Source: Anoplopoma fimbria
Taxonomy: Eukaryota; Chordata; Actinopteri; Perciformes; Anoplopomatidae
Length of the DNA: 64,000 nt
Reading direction: 5' to 3'
NCBI RefSeq assembly: GCF_027596085.1
Contig: NC_072456.1
Location: 16,196,744-16,260,743 of the forward strand
In this document: one piece after another, positions 1 to 13,230 of the stretch
Numbering within the stretch: position 1 is the stretch's first letter
Layout: each line of letters begins with the position of its first letter
Position numbers and translations under genes: made by a program
The notes under the pieces: model-generated
Databases searched by the model: none
The model's input: only the letters and a program-made list of their open reading frames with translations
What the model was told of the DNA's origin: nothing

Positions 1-3000
1 TACTCACTACCTTCTTGTGGCTGAGATTGGTAAGTTGCATGGAAAGACATAGTACACTGTCAATACATGTAATGTGATCTGATTCATCATGCGCCTGTAA
101 ACAGGATCGCAAACAGAGAAAATGAGTAAACACAGGTAAACAGACATTTTAATTTCATGTTGGAAGTTTAACAAGTGTTATATCTGATTAATTCACTGCA
201 GTACTGGCATCATGAGTTCCTGGTTTGGGACCCTGATGAGTGTGATGGTGTCACCAGGATTTCTCTCCCTGTGAATAACCTCTGGTCTCCCGACATCATA
301 GTTTATGAGTTGTAAGTTCTTCAACTAGTTGCTTTTTTTTCTCTTTTTTTATGAATTCCTGACAGTTTAATACACATAAACTAAACATCTCATTACAAAG
401 TAGTTATTGCCCTGAGACAGATGGGTGTACTTACCACCCATTTACATCCTGTAAAATGCCACTGTCACTGGTTAATACACCAACTCAGAAAGAGTGAACA
501 GTGAACCCCATAAGCCCTAGGCCTACTTACTCACTATGAATAGTGGCCACCAATATAAAATAATAATTTATTCAGCTCCAACCAAGAGGTACTGAGACAG
601 ATCTCGACAGAAGGAGATCAAGCCTCCTGCTTGAACCAGAGTTTCCGGCACATTTGGGAGCTGCTAACGAACCTCCAGTCCCATCCATAGAACCAAGCTG
701 GCACACTGACAATTTGATGATACAAAAATGACAACTGCTGTGTCCTGATCTTTTGAATCAGCTTTATCATCGCTCCCTGATACATTAGTCCCAAAGGCAA
801 CACCAGGTTCACAAATACAACATCTCCCTGGGATACCATAGTCACAGGGCAGTTTCTCCCTGGTCACTAAGAGGTCTGCCATTCGTCAAAATGATGCCAA
901 GAAGTTGCCACAGGTTGTGGTCCTCCTCTGGACATAATGTCTTGTGTTGAAGAAACAGATGTGCCAGGGTCTTAGAGAGTGACAGCAATGTCCATCATGG
1001 GATCTTGGATGAACTAACAAGTTGATAGTCAAAACCAACCTCAGCCTCAGTTCTCCCCATTCAGACTATTGTGACAGACAGGCTGCCCCATCCACACTGC
1101 ACTCACAGAGCCGTAAACAAGAACAATCTCTCCAACATCCTTCCTGGTTAAGTTCACATTGGCTCCCAGTGCAAGCTTATCGTCTACGACTTAACTTCCG
1201 TCAACTCCATCCCGTCTCTGTGGACTCAGCACCGGCCCCGGCCCACTCCCTCATAACGTCATCATAACAACAGCACGTGAATTCAGCCAACCTCAGAACC
1301 CTACCCAAATCCTTCCGACCAATCACAAAAGACTGCATGAAACTCTGATCAACACCCAGACAACAAAGCAACAAAAGCCTAACCATCAACGAATTCATTC
1401 ATGCAACAACATTGATATCCTCCGTCTCACTGAAACATGGCAGGTGGAGATCACCCTCATGAAGTCCTGGAAACGCCAACTAGAGCGGCTCTCCAACAAA
1501 AGCGGCCACACAGTGCACACCCTGGCTTACAAGGAATACATAAAGCAATACAAATGGTCTCTCAATACTGCTTGCTCTACCTACTACTATGGCATCATCC
1601 ACTCCGGTTCAGCCAACCCCAATGTCCTCTTTTCCCCAATAAATAAACTCCTCAAACCTATTGACAATCTCACCCACTCCTTCACAGTAGAAAAATGTAA
1701 CTCTTTCCTGTCATACAAAACAAATATTGCAACCATCTACAACCAACTGGCCACTTCCAGCACCCCAAGCACTACACAAGGACCAGGGCCGATATGTCCA
1801 GGACTGATATGTCCAGGACCGATATGTCCAGGGCCGACGACACACTCCAAACACACAACACATGTCTGACAGCATGCGAAGCTGAGGGAGCAGAATTTTT
1901 TTTTTGAATTGATTTTAATTAATATTTTTGTTTCCTAACCATTTAAACAACTGAAACTGTAATCTGTTTCTTTTTTATATTTTACTGCCTGACTCCTCCA
2001 ACCCTCCCAGTGTGGATGATGATGTTTCGCAAGCATGCCCTTACGTCTACGTCAACCACACAGGTCACATCCGATGGGACAGGATGCTTCGGCTTGTCTC
2101 AGCCTGCAACCTGGAGATCTTCAGTTTTCCTTTTGACATGCAGAATTGCACATTTACATTTGGCTCCTACATGCATACTAGTAAGAAGAGACTTCTTAAC
2201 ATTTACGCAATCATAAATTACTCCAGTCATGGGGTACACTTTGGCAAATAAAACATAAAGCTAATAGTGAGTCAGAAAATGCAACTGCTATCTGCTTCAC
2301 CTTATGAATCTTTTGCAGGGAATAAAGTAATTATAAATATAAAAATATAAATCATTATGTTATCAATTAGTTATTACATTTTAGCTAACTTATTTATTTA
2401 GGTTGACTTAAATTGTGCTATAGAACTGTCTGCCTAGTTTTCCCTCTCTCATTGTGTTTTTTTCTTACACAGTAAGGGATGTGAGGGTCAGTCCAGCTTT
2501 GACCTTTGAGGAGATATCTCGAAACTCAAAGCGTTACCTGGAAGCCAGTGGGGAGTGGGAGCTGGTGGACATACTGGGAGAGACTTCCATCCTCCAGTTT
2601 GGGATTGACGAATGGGACATCATCACCTTCTGGGTGAGGAGTTTTAACTGAGTTAACACCTCTTATATGACAAATTTTAACAACCGTAAATAAAACGTAA
2701 ACTACTGTTTAGGTTCACTCTCACTGCTCTCAGCATCTTTTTCCACATAAGGCAGGTATTTCCAGCAAAAAGGTCTAAAATCCCACTAGCTGCTACCTGT
2801 TAGGCCAAAAACAGCAGACAGACACGGTTAGGGAGCTGGTGAACAAAGTGGAGCATTAAGCTGCTAAAGAGCCATATATCTCTCTCAGGAGTTGGTAGAG
2901 ATAAAAAAACAAACAGCGCTAAAAGAGAGTAATCATTAGACTTACATTTAGTTGAATGTTAGCGTTGCACCATAGCAGCTGAAAATGTAAAAAAGTAACT

Positions 3001-4549
3001 GTTTGCAAACAAGTTTGCAGTATTAACTTAAAAGTTGATGATATGTCAATGCTGTTTCTGTTGCCCCCAAATAGCCAAATCAGTTATTGCAGGTTAAACA
3101 CAGAATTTGCAATGCATGACACAACTGTTTCTTCAAGAACAATCACTCCTAGTGCACACATTGCCATTATTAAATGTCATCTTTTGAATACATATTTTCC
3201 TCCTTAGATAGTTTGGTTATGTAGATTTGACATGTTATTCTATTATTTTATTTTCCATAAAGGTTATTGATGGCCTATCACAGTAGAGGTGATGAGACTT
3301 TGCAAATTTACTCTTGTTCACTAGGTGGTCATAAGGCGGCAGCCAATGCTCTACGTGGTCAATCTGCTGATCCCCAGCTCCTTCCTCATGCTTATCGACA
3401 TCCTGTCCTTCTACCTGCCCCCCCATAGCGTTGACCGCGCCTCCTTCAAGATGACTCTCATCCTGGGCTACACCGTCTTCCTGCTCATCATGAACGACCT
3501 GCTGCCCAGCACAGCAAACGGCACACCCCTCATAGGTCAGAGTCATGCATGACATGTGGAGGTTACATAACATAGGACATACAGTGTAATATACTTCAAA
3601 CCTTTTTGATCATGTTGTGTTAAAACATCAGTGTACAGTTCAAGAAATCATGCAATCAAGGGGCTCTTTGCTTTAGTTTAGAAAGATAAAAATAAATCAC
3701 TGAGTCAATGGAACGGACCAACAACTCTGTCAACTTTCTGCAGATATATTATTTCTTTAATGTGTATCCTTCAATCTCTCAATAGGTATCTATTTCTCCG
3801 TATGTCTGGCCCTCATGGTCATCAGCCTACTGGAGACGGTCATCATTACCAGTGTCCTCCACCAGAACTCCAAGAAATATCAAGAGGTTCCAAATTGGGT
3901 AAGGGTGGTTATCCTCAAACACATAGCCAACCTCATCTGTTACAAATGGCCAGAGGACGACAAGCCCCCCACTATACCCCAGAAGGATGAACCTGAAATT
4001 TCAAATGGCGATTCTGGGTTGTGGATCATCCAACCAGCCAGCCAGACACCTGCCCGGGACCCAACCAGCAGTGGAGGTAATCAAACTGAGTAAATGGAAA
4101 ACCCTGACCCTGAAAATGCTAGCGACATCTACTCAAACTAAGGGGGGAAAAAAATACGACTCTCTGTATGTCATATAGGGTAATAAATCTTTCATGACAC
4201 AACTTCGACAGCCTTTAACAGTGAATCACAGTCATCTTAAGGTTAACAAGTTAAAGTCATTGAGCCTTAACTTCAGGCAGCAACACAATAGGTAAACTGT
4301 GATTCCTCCTATAACTATCTCCCCCCCACAGATGTAGCTGCTCTGCCTGAACTGCAACAGATCTGTCAATACCTGGGAGACCTTCGTGCTCACCTCACCT
4401 CCAAGCACAAGGAGAGCGAACTGCTGGAACAGTGGTGCCATGTAGGATATGTCCTTGACTTCCTGCTTTTCCGCATCTATCTGCTGCTCATCTCCTGTTA
4501 CGCGCTGGTCATCATCTCCATGTGGTGCATCTGGATCAGCCAGTCCTAG
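1..4549 (+). CDS. 5-HT3 receptor-like Cys-loop channel, gene A (5' end outside window)
   Basis: Subunit of a pentameric, cation-selective, ligand-gated channel of the plasma membrane. Visible coding exons: 1-29 (partial), 202-311, 2011-2180, 2473-2633, 3325-3535, 3786-4076 and 4332-4549; each has AG/GT borders and matching phases, and the last ends in TAG. The Cys-loop is intact, with two cysteines separated by 13 residues ([15 protein letters not shown], exon 2011). Exon 3325 encodes TM1 and TM2 ([16 protein letters not shown]), exon 3786 TM3 and the start of the intracellular loop, and exon 4332 the amphipathic helix and TM4. TM2 has Asp at -1' and Asp at 20', as expected for a cation channel. 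The signal peptide and first exons lie upstream of the window. It is clearly more diverged from genes B and C than those are from each other. The family is certain; the exact paralogue (human HTR3A to E) cannot be fixed by eye. Confidence 0.88.
1060..1869 (+). mobile_element. Rearranged L2-type LINE fragments with a 15-bp minisatellite
   Basis: This lies in the intron of gene A between exons 202-311 and 2011-2180. Translated pieces resemble a non-LTR retrotransposon of the L2/CR1 type: a reverse-transcriptase end motif (HWLPVQ) near 1159-1176, an endonuclease piece ([10 protein letters not shown]) near 1411-1440, and the endonuclease to reverse-transcriptase linker in an open frame at 1444-1869. 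The order is scrambled, because the C-terminal piece comes first. The frame ends in four tandem 15-bp units (1783-1842) coding for GPICP-like repeats. Dead element. Confidence 0.6.
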
Positions 4550-6151
4550 GGGATCAATTCAGGGAAAATTCACTGGTAGTGCAAGTAAAAACAGTTTTAA
4601 AAAGCAATCTGTGTAACTAGAAGGCAAAACAAAGCCTTGGCAACATTTATCAATGTTTTTCTGTAATGGTGGTTTTCTGTATTTAATTTTGCAGTACTGG
4701 TAGTTTTGTGTCCTGTAGGTGTGCAGTTATTTTTGCTCCCTCTTAAAAGGTGCATTATGGTCTCTATTGAATAATCATTTTATAGTGAAAATGATTGAGG
4801 AAGCAGTTTTTGTTCATCAACATCTTGAATTTATCGATCACAATTTGATCACAAATCTGAGTGTAGTCCCCCAGGGTTAAAATCTCGGACCTCTATTACA
4901 CAACTTGTATGCTACATATCAAATAATGCCACACAGTAATGGTAGTTTATTGATTTGTGATGATGTGATGTACCTTCTCTGTTATTTTTTTCATCCTACA
5001 ATTAAAGGCAATCAGTGTGCGCAATTTTCTTTTTTCCCTTTTCTTGAGATTCATCCAACTGCTGAGAACCAGGTGACATTTTGACCAGAATGATTTTTCG
5101 AGATAAAGATAAGTTTGAGGTTGACAGGAGGTAAACATGTAACACATTTTCGTATGACTCACAGGACTAACAATACTAACAAGTCATAAGACTAACAAGA
5201 CAAACGTGACAAAAATAAACATAACAAAATAAGTCAACTTTTACTTTTAGTTTCACAAGAACAGCAGCGGCCTGGTTGAACCTCCTGTGTTTGTTTGACC
5301 TATCCACCATTTATTGGATGGATTGCTATAAAATTTGATGCAGTTCCCACTTAATGTGACTTTTATCTTTTTTTACACAGTGGTCTAGGTGAAAACTTGA
5401 TTCTGATTAACTGAAAATGCTTCCACACAATAAAAAAAACCACATTACGTGATGTTATCTAAATACGTGTTATTGTTTTCCGTGTTATTGGTTTCCAAAC
5501 AGATCACAGCTCTGTCCAGCTAAAGAAAAATACAACATTTAAAAGCTATCTCTAAATATTCACCAACCAATATATAAAATGTTAGCTCGTAAATAATACA
5601 ACAAATCCCTGATGATTTTGCCATGACATGATGAACCTTCTTCCTTTTATATATTCCTTGTTGCAGTCCATGTGAATGACATAAACTGAAAGGAAATGAA
5701 CATGGACCCAAACTGTTGACTCGAAATGCAATTCCACTGAAATGGTAAATAGGCAAACTGACACAACCACCAGCCAATTGCATACTGTTGTGCTTGCTTG
5801 ACCGCCACTGTCATGTATACAAGTTGTTGACACATCTAATACAAATACACATGAAGATGATTCAAAAACCTGTTATACAATCCAAACATTGATAATGTAA
5901 ACACAGCTGTTAGATGAGTGGCTACCTAAAAAACAACTGGGTTTACCCTTAAGGCTTAAAGTAAGTCATGCTGCAGTCTACTATAGGCAAGAGTCAATAT
6001 TAGCCTCTGGAGGAGGTTACACATTTCACTTCATTGTTGATATATTCATGTTGCTCTAACAGATCATCTCAATCTCATGTAGGATACCGCTGACTTTTTT
6101 GTGTAGTAGTCTGAGGCACTTGTCAAGATAAAGGTTTAACTGAGACTGAAA
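4550..6151. other. Spacer between receptor genes A and B
   Basis: This is the 3' flank of gene A followed by the 5' flank of gene B. No further coding exon was seen. From about 5578 the sequence aligns with 18545 onward, which marks the left edge of the B/C duplication unit. The 5' untranslated region of gene B must lie in the last few hundred bases; no TATA box stands out. Confidence 0.5.
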
Positions 6152-9100
6152 ATGACGGATGTAAAGCGTGCTGAGCTCATCTTCATCTGTTTCATGCTGC
6201 TTCACGGTAAGACATTTTGACTATTCACAAAGTATGCAAAAAAATTAAAGCTGAACAGTTGCAAGTTGGTAGTTACAGGGGTACTTCAGTTACTTCTGGT
6301 CGTGTACAGTAGTAACCTCTTTCAAATAATGACAAAGACTTATTTAAAATGTATCGTCTGGATAGACATTATATATATATATGAAACAAAAAATCAAAAA
6401 ACAGAAAAATGTATGCAATCAATTTCAGTTTTAATTTATATAATACACATTTGACTAAATTAGTTTATAACAGCTACATGGCCCATTAATAAATACAACA
6501 TCAGTCCACAACTCTATAAAATATTCATTCTATATTTCCAGCTTTTATTTTCAAAAAGAAAATCGGGGATCTCATCTGTTTATTTTAGTTCAGTCAGTTA
6601 TCAGGCACAATTCTGACGTAAAATACGATGCTACCTATCTAGTAAATGAAGCAACCTTTCTACATTTTATTTAAATTCAAAATAAATATATTCTATTAAC
6701 AATTGTTATGGCTTTATTAATGACATTAGGGAGATGACAGGAAATGAGGGACAAAGCGATGCAGCAAAGGTTATTGGTATGTAATTTGTTATATACTTTG
6801 CTAGTTCATAGACAGGTTATAAGCCATTAATAAGAAAAACTTTTGGGTTGTCTGATTGTGGAAAAAAAATCTCTGGCTGGTGTTTCTTAACTATTACTAA
6901 AGCCTTTGGTTACAATTTATAAACCCTGTAAGTATCATACGGACATGCAAATGGAACAAAAGGTACCTGATTTTTCAGATGCAGTCTAGGGACTGAAGCC
7001 CTTAAATATGTGTGTTTTTGTCCTACCATACTAGAGAACAGCCAGTAATATAATTGTATCCTATTATCTCTGGGTCATGTGTTAATTATCTCGTTATAAT
7101 CCATTTTAAGCAGGTGAGAAGAATCTATGTGGTGGCCATGATTGCTTATCCTGAAGCCCTGTTTCTGGATGTGCTTGTAATCTGAAGATAACAGTGTAAA
7201 AAAGCTTTTTTAACCACAGCCATTGTTGACTTCCCTGCTATACCCATATGGTGTACAGCAGATAAAGATCTGTAATGCTTCTGTGAATGTACCAATGAAA
7301 TAAATGGGACTTTATACTTCCATGTGCAAGTTTATGAGTTATCTCACTAATTTTGTTTCCAGATTTTGTAGCAACATTGAATTGCACAAGCCCGACTCCT
7401 GAATCTTTGTTTTCCTCACTTGAGAAGAATTTATTCCCTAAAAAACTACTGCGACCTGTGAAAAGCTTTTCAAGTCCAATTAACATAACCATTGGTATCA
7501 CAGTGGTGGGAATTCTAGGAGTGGTGAGTCTACACAAACACGCTTTTACACCTGTACTTGAGCATGCATAACTTTTTCTTTTTTAAATTGTATTTATAAT
7601 CATTAATTCAATTTTATAATTAATCTGTATATCTCTAATTCATTCAAAACACATGTTTCACCCATAGGATGAAAAATCCCAAACCCTGACAACAGTCATG
7701 TGGCAAGTTCTAGTAAGTTCTCAGAAGACTGAAAAAGTCTTTGTCCACGTAAATCCAGTCTGTGCAGATTTTAACATGATTGCAGAAAAAAAAGCAAATC
7801 CAAGGGGTAGGAGGTGTGTCTTTTTTATATAGAAATTTTCTGTTGAATTTCTCTAGTAACTCGAAATGATAAGTACATGCCTATTTGTTTGAAATCATAA
7901 AAATGGACTTTATTAAACTTAAACTAAAATTAATTTACTTGTTATTGTTCAGTAAATTGTGAGTAAAGAATAATAATAAATAAATTATCCCTAAAATAAT
8001 GGTTACATTGGCTGTTTTGAATGAAACAGAATAATAATAAATAAATTATCCCTAAAATAATGGTTACATTGGCTGTTTTGAATGAAACATCATACATTTC
8101 TTTGTTATTTTATGCAGTGACACAGCTGAAATGAATGGCGTTTTCTAAGCTGTTAATCACATCGGTGTTGTTCCGTTTACTGTAGGAGTGGGATATTGAG
8201 GGACTGAGCTGGGATGAAGAGGAATGTGGCACTAAAAGAGTCTCTGTCCCTCGAGAAAAGCTTTGGGTCCCAGACATCCATATCGCAGAGTTGTAAGTTA
8301 AAAATGATGTTCAGCATTCTATCAGCTTTTTCTAATTATTGGCAAAACCAGAGAAATCAACCTTAAAGTAAAGTACGTTCTGAAATATAAGGACTCAGAA
8401 AGCAATCTTTGACGTTGTAAACCTGAGAGGAGAGAGGTAAATCTCAATGCAGGTAAACAGTATAAGAGTTGTTTGGTACTATGGAGCCTAAGGGAATCTA
8501 ATTGATGCCCCATTTAAAAATGCTAAAATGATGACTTTTGTTAGATATAAAGAGACCAACTACGTTTTGTCAAAGGCAGTACAAGGAATTTTCCTTTTAG
8601 TGTTGATTGGTGGGCCCTGTCGACGAAAGTGGTAGTGTTTCCGAAACACCAGAATACCTCGGAGAGGGATATGAACCTTCTCGTCATGGTATTCCTCTCT
8701 TCTTTAAAAATGTCTTGGATTTATTAAGTAACTAATTAATATATATATTTTTTTTTTTAATTATTTCAGCATGGACGAAGACAAATCTCCCAAGACTCCC
8801 TACGTCTACTTGCTTAACACAGGTCATGTATATGATGATAAGCCGATTAGAGTGGTCAGCTCCTGCCGATTAGTAATCTACAATTTCCCCTTCGATATTC
8901 AAAACTGCACTCTGACCTTTGGATCATATCTACACTTTGGTAAGCCTGACTAAATATAAAATACAGTTCCTGAAGAATCTGATCTTTTAACTGTTTATAC
9001 AAATAATGACACAAGGTTACACTTCGCCTCAGTTTTTCTGTTGTCCATCATTCAGATAATTTGACAAAATCAGCTTTGAAAAACCCTTTAACATCTGTTA

Positions 9101-11803
9101 TTAAATGTAATTTAAGCTACAGACATAAGGATGATTCAAGGCCCCACATCTGAAGAGATACTGCAGGAGTCCCAAGATGTGTTTGTGACCAATGGGGAGT
9201 GGGAGCTCAAAGGTATCAGTGTAGCTCCTTCTACTCTGTCATTAGATGTGGGAAGCTACTCTGAGATCAAATACCATGTAAGCACCTTTTTTGCAATATA
9301 TTCATTGGTTTTTCAGTTTGCAAATCGCATTGAAAGAACAGTTATATAAAACACACAAACCCATATTCAGATTTTTGGTCCATCATCATTTTCTAATCAA
9401 GAACAATTTTATATTGATTTTGTAATATACAGTATATATACAGTATATATGTCTATCATTCCAAACTGTTTGCTTTGTAAATGTTGGTTGGAGGGATGTA
9501 TACCCAGAATTAAAAATCCAGTGGAAATTTCTTTGATAAAATTTGATCCATCATATTAAGAATATCTTGCTAAAAGTATTTAATTTTCACACATTCCCAT
9601 ATATTGTAGCACAGTGTCCCTCTTTCCTCATTACACTTGATACAAATATCAGAAATGTTATCATTACACTTATGCAGTTTAACAGGAGTTATGTATGTAT
9701 GCATCATCCACTTATACTGTATAAGTTTCAGGCTACTGTTGACTGTCTGCCTCTAAGTCTCACTCCAGACTTCTGAAGATATTTCCATGCACATCACTCC
9801 AAAAAACGTCAGCATTTGTAGAATAACAAAATTACTATATGACAAGAAACCTAAAGTGAATCATTTGGGGTCCCAATTCAGAAATAAATAAAGATAGATG
9901 CTCAAAGTGGACTATCATTTGGAGGCATTATACCTGTGTCTCTTCCCAAGATCATTCTGAGACGTAGGCCAGTCCTTTATGTGGTGAACCTGCTGATCCC
10001 CAGCTGCTTCCTCATCACAGTGGACCTCTTCAGCTTCCTGCTGCCCCCCCATAGTGTGGACCGTTCCTCCTTTAAGATGACCCTCATCCTGGGCTACACC
10101 GTTTTCCTGCTCATCATGAACGACCTGCTGCCTGTCACTGGGGACACAACACCTCTCATCAGTGAGTGACACCTGTGATATTGTTACTTTATTGCAAAGA
10201 AGGTTAAAGGATCATGAAATTCACTGCTGCACATGTGCTTTTAAAGCCAAGAGCTTTGTTGACCAAACACACAGGTGTACTGAAGGCAAACTGAACAACT
10301 CAGTGGCGGGCTTGTCGCTGCTGGAGGCTCCGCTGGAGTCTCAGCTGAAGGGCTTTCTGGTGAATCTGCAGGATTTCATCTGATTTTGCACAAAATCCTA
10401 CCCAGTGGCACAGCTGACAAACATAAAGAATAACTATATAAATACTACTATATATTTATAGACTTTATAAGCCATATAGATGCATCGGTATTAAATTTAC
10501 TAGTCATTCTGCTGATCCCTGCGACTAGCCAAGAAAAGTTGTCGTTTTCATGCCATGGCTGTGCAGAAGCCGCAGTATTACCCAAATAGTTCAGTATCCA
10601 AAGAACACTGACACTGATATTTAAAAAAGACGAAAAAGTAAACAATTCAAAATCTAATTTGAGCCCTGGGAGTGATGGGGGGCTGTTTGTGCTCTGAGAG
10701 ACGTCATCATCTACTGCAGCTCAAGAAGTAGATGATTAGGTTTCTCAAGGTTTAATGTCAGTGGTATTTCCCAAATAAAATCATATCCAGGTTATGACTG
10801 AGGACGGTTAAAAAGGTTACTGACATGCATATTAACATACAGTACTTAATTAGAAGTGTGCTGTATCATCTCTGTTTTTGTTGATTTTGTGTCTTGCAGA
10901 CGTTTTCTTCTCCACCAGTCTCGCTCTGATGGTTACCAGCCTGTTGGAGACCGTGTTCATCACTAATATCCAGTACAGCTCCAGCCAGTACAGCGCCATG
11001 CCTCACTGGCTCAATGTCCTCGTGCTACGATATCTAGCTGTTGTAGTTTGTTTACCTCGAACGAAAAAAAGCAACCGAAAGACTTTCTTTCATGACTCAT
11101 CTAATAGAGGTATATCATTATTATTTATTGACATCAACTAGGCACTATGTTGATTTTGAGATTTAGTTTGATCCCGTTTGTAGGGAGTTGGTAGTGAAAT
11201 CCTTTGAAGCCCCAAGTGATATTTAAATGACTAAATAATAGAACTATGTTAAATTACAGGAAAAACTAATATTTCTTTGTTAACTGTTACCTCCCATTCA
11301 TAAGAACCCTTACATTTTTGAAAACAAAAAGTTTGAGGTGTACTGATAATAATTTGAATGAACACCTAACAGCCAAAAAGAAATAACAATTTTCCATGGC
11401 CATGGGATAAACTAATCTAGGTGCTATTTGTATATTATAAGTAATTAGATTTCTTAAATATATTGGAATCCAAACCAGCTGTTCTTTGTTTTTGACAGAA
11501 CCACAAAATTCCAGAATCACCAACATCTCAGCGTTTCATCTTCAGAGCGTCTCTGGTGATACACCTCCAGCGAAACCCAACCCAACCCTTTCGATGCCGG
11601 CCCTGGATGAACTGAGGAAACTGAGCAGAGATCTCTTGGCCATCCGCCTCCAGATAGACAAACACTTCCAGGGGAGCAAAACCTCTGAGGATTGGCAAAT
11701 GGTCGGGTTAGTTATCGACCGTTTTCTGTTTGGATTGTACATTGTCTTCATTGGTGTCAGCTTCATCACCATCATATGTATCTGGACCTTGAGCAACTTG
11801 TAA
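6152..11803 (+). CDS. 5-HT3 receptor-like Cys-loop channel, gene B (complete)
   Basis: Nine exons: 6152-6206, 7363-7523, 7668-7712, 8186-8292, 8770-8939, 9123-9277, 9951-10161, 10900-11109 and 11499-11803. They total 1419 nt, so 472 residues plus TAA. Exon 1 encodes a short hydrophobic signal peptide ([19 protein letters not shown]). The ligand-binding domain follows, with the Cys-loop [15 protein letters not shown] in exon 8770. TM1 and TM2 are in exon 9951, TM3 in exon 10900, and the amphipathic helix and TM4 in exon 11499. TM2 carries acidic residues at -1' and 20', so a cation channel is expected. Several aromatic-box positions differ from mammalian 5-HT3A: loop B Trp is Tyr, and the loop C Tyr appears to be His. 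Serotonin as the ligand is therefore not assured. Gene C is a near-identical tandem copy, and both look intact. Probably one of the many fish '5-HT3A-like' paralogues or an HTR3C/D/E relative. Confidence 0.92.
7968..8089. repeat. Perfect 61-bp tandem duplication in gene B intron 3
   Basis: The segment 7968-8028 is repeated without change at 8029-8089. The matching intron of gene C has only one, shortened copy of this segment (around 20700-20740), so the duplication is specific to gene B and recent. Confidence 0.9.
9416..9830. mobile_element. About 410-bp segment present in gene B intron 6 but absent from gene C
   Basis: The flanks align directly across the matching intron of gene C near 22110, where the segment is missing. 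It is AT-rich and has no open frame of note. It could be an insertion of an unidentified element into gene B or a deletion from gene C; no target-site duplication was resolved by eye. Confidence 0.45.
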
Positions 11804-12966
11804 CCAGCATGATTTAACCAGACGGTTGAAAGCCTGATTGATAAAATGTTCAAACATAAAAGCAGCTTACAAGCAAAATTCTGAGATGTGGCACATGTTG
11901 ATTAAATCTGTCAAGGAATACATTGTGAGTTTCTGGATCTTGAAAAAATCGATGGTAGAGTTGTATTCACCAGAGTTACTGCTGTTGAGATCATAGCCCT
12001 AAAGCTCCGCCCCCGCCATTAGACAATGTGCTGGTCGCTGTCACGTGTCCAAATTGCACAAAATTCGACAAAGCACAGGCAGAGAAAGAGATTCCTTGCT
12101 TTATAGTTAATGTTAGATGGATAAACACTCAATCTCAAAAGAATATACACATGGCAGCTGTAATGTTTTAATTATGAGATATCATAAGTAATGACAGTCA
12201 TGAGCTCTCATGATTAAAAGCAGTTTTAAAAATAGCCTAAAATCAAAAATAAGCACATGGTTTGACAGTACCGTGCAGGGTGTAACTGAGAACTGAACAT
12301 ACCTTAGGATCCCATAGGTAGAGGTGTTGCAAAATAAAATTTGGTGATTGGTTACCGGAGGTGTTGAACAACAAGTCCGGTGCTGTCCAATTTGTTTTTA
12401 TGATCTGGATTTAACTGAAAAATATAAATAAAATATGTACTCATGTTTTCTTCAGCATGATGAAAATTGGGTTAAATTGAACTTTTTGTTAGTTAGTTTA
12501 ATAAGTTTAGGTAATTTGAGATATGATTTTGAGAACTTCTGTCATTTGTTTGAGGTCTTTACTAGAATACAGCAACAAACTTAATTGTTTTAATGTAGGA
12601 AATAAATGCACAATAGTCACACGTTTTAATATAATGACCATGGTTACAAGGCTACAACTTTAAGGATTATCTCTCTTTTTTTCAATTGTTACTGAAATCA
12701 TGACTGTGTACTGTGGGTTGCCTAACATTATAACATGTATGCTACAAAACCAAAATCACCCAGATTATTGTCTACAAGGTATACATTTCAGTGTCAAAAC
12801 ATGCAATGTTTTTTTTATCTGAAAACAAGTCTCCATAATTAGTACTTTAAGTACATTATATTATTATATAAGTATTTTTTACTTATTCATGACTTTTTCA
12901 TGTATTTCTCCAGCAAAATAGTTTTTTCCCCTTTTTTTCAGCAAGATTGAAGATTATCATTCAAAG
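11804..12966. other. 3' flank of gene B
   Basis: A candidate poly(A) signal AATAAA lies at 12333-12338. The block 12003-12835 aligns with the flank of gene C (24639-25480), and a piece at 12887-12950 aligns with 25838-25990. The ancestral duplication therefore ran past the receptor almost to the 3' end of rubcn. No coding exon is seen here. Confidence 0.55.
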
Positions 12967-13230
12967 ATAAGGCTTTCCTTTGCAGTTTGAAATATTGTAT
13001 CTCTTAGCTTTATATTGCTTTTACTCTTGTCCTCCACCTCTCTCAGTACAATAATCTGCATCATTCATCTCTTCAATTACTCTACTTGCTGTCTTGCTCT
13101 CTTTCCTAATCTTCCTGACTCCTGTTTCTCTCCTAGTTTTGCGACTTTAACGACCCCTCCAGTTAGTATGGGTTATGAGCGCTGGCTCTTGTTGGCCTTC
13201 CTCCTCAGAATCCATCTCGCTTTTTCCATC
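12967..13230 (-). pseudogene. Duplicated fragment of the rubcn alternative terminal exon
   Basis: This aligns without obvious gaps over the coding part with about 30628-30880, the end of the long intronic reading frame of rubcn. On the minus strand about 70 codons can be matched, ending in the same C-terminal residues ([15 protein letters not shown]) and the same stop position. An internal Lys codon has become a stop (TAA) and several other residues are changed, so it is dead. It stops abruptly at about 13220-13231, where receptor sequence begins. Confidence 0.85.

Noticed and set aside
10162..10383. Open frame after receptor exon 7 in gene B (and a similar one after 22451 in gene C)
   Set aside because: Intron sequence: the donor at 10162 is conserved in both genes, and the frame is not kept between the copies.
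12900..12966. T-rich tract before the rubcn relic as the poly(A) tail of a processed retrocopy
   Set aside because: The tract is shared with the gene C flank near 25950-25985, so it belongs to the duplicated genomic DNA and not to a retrotransposed transcript.
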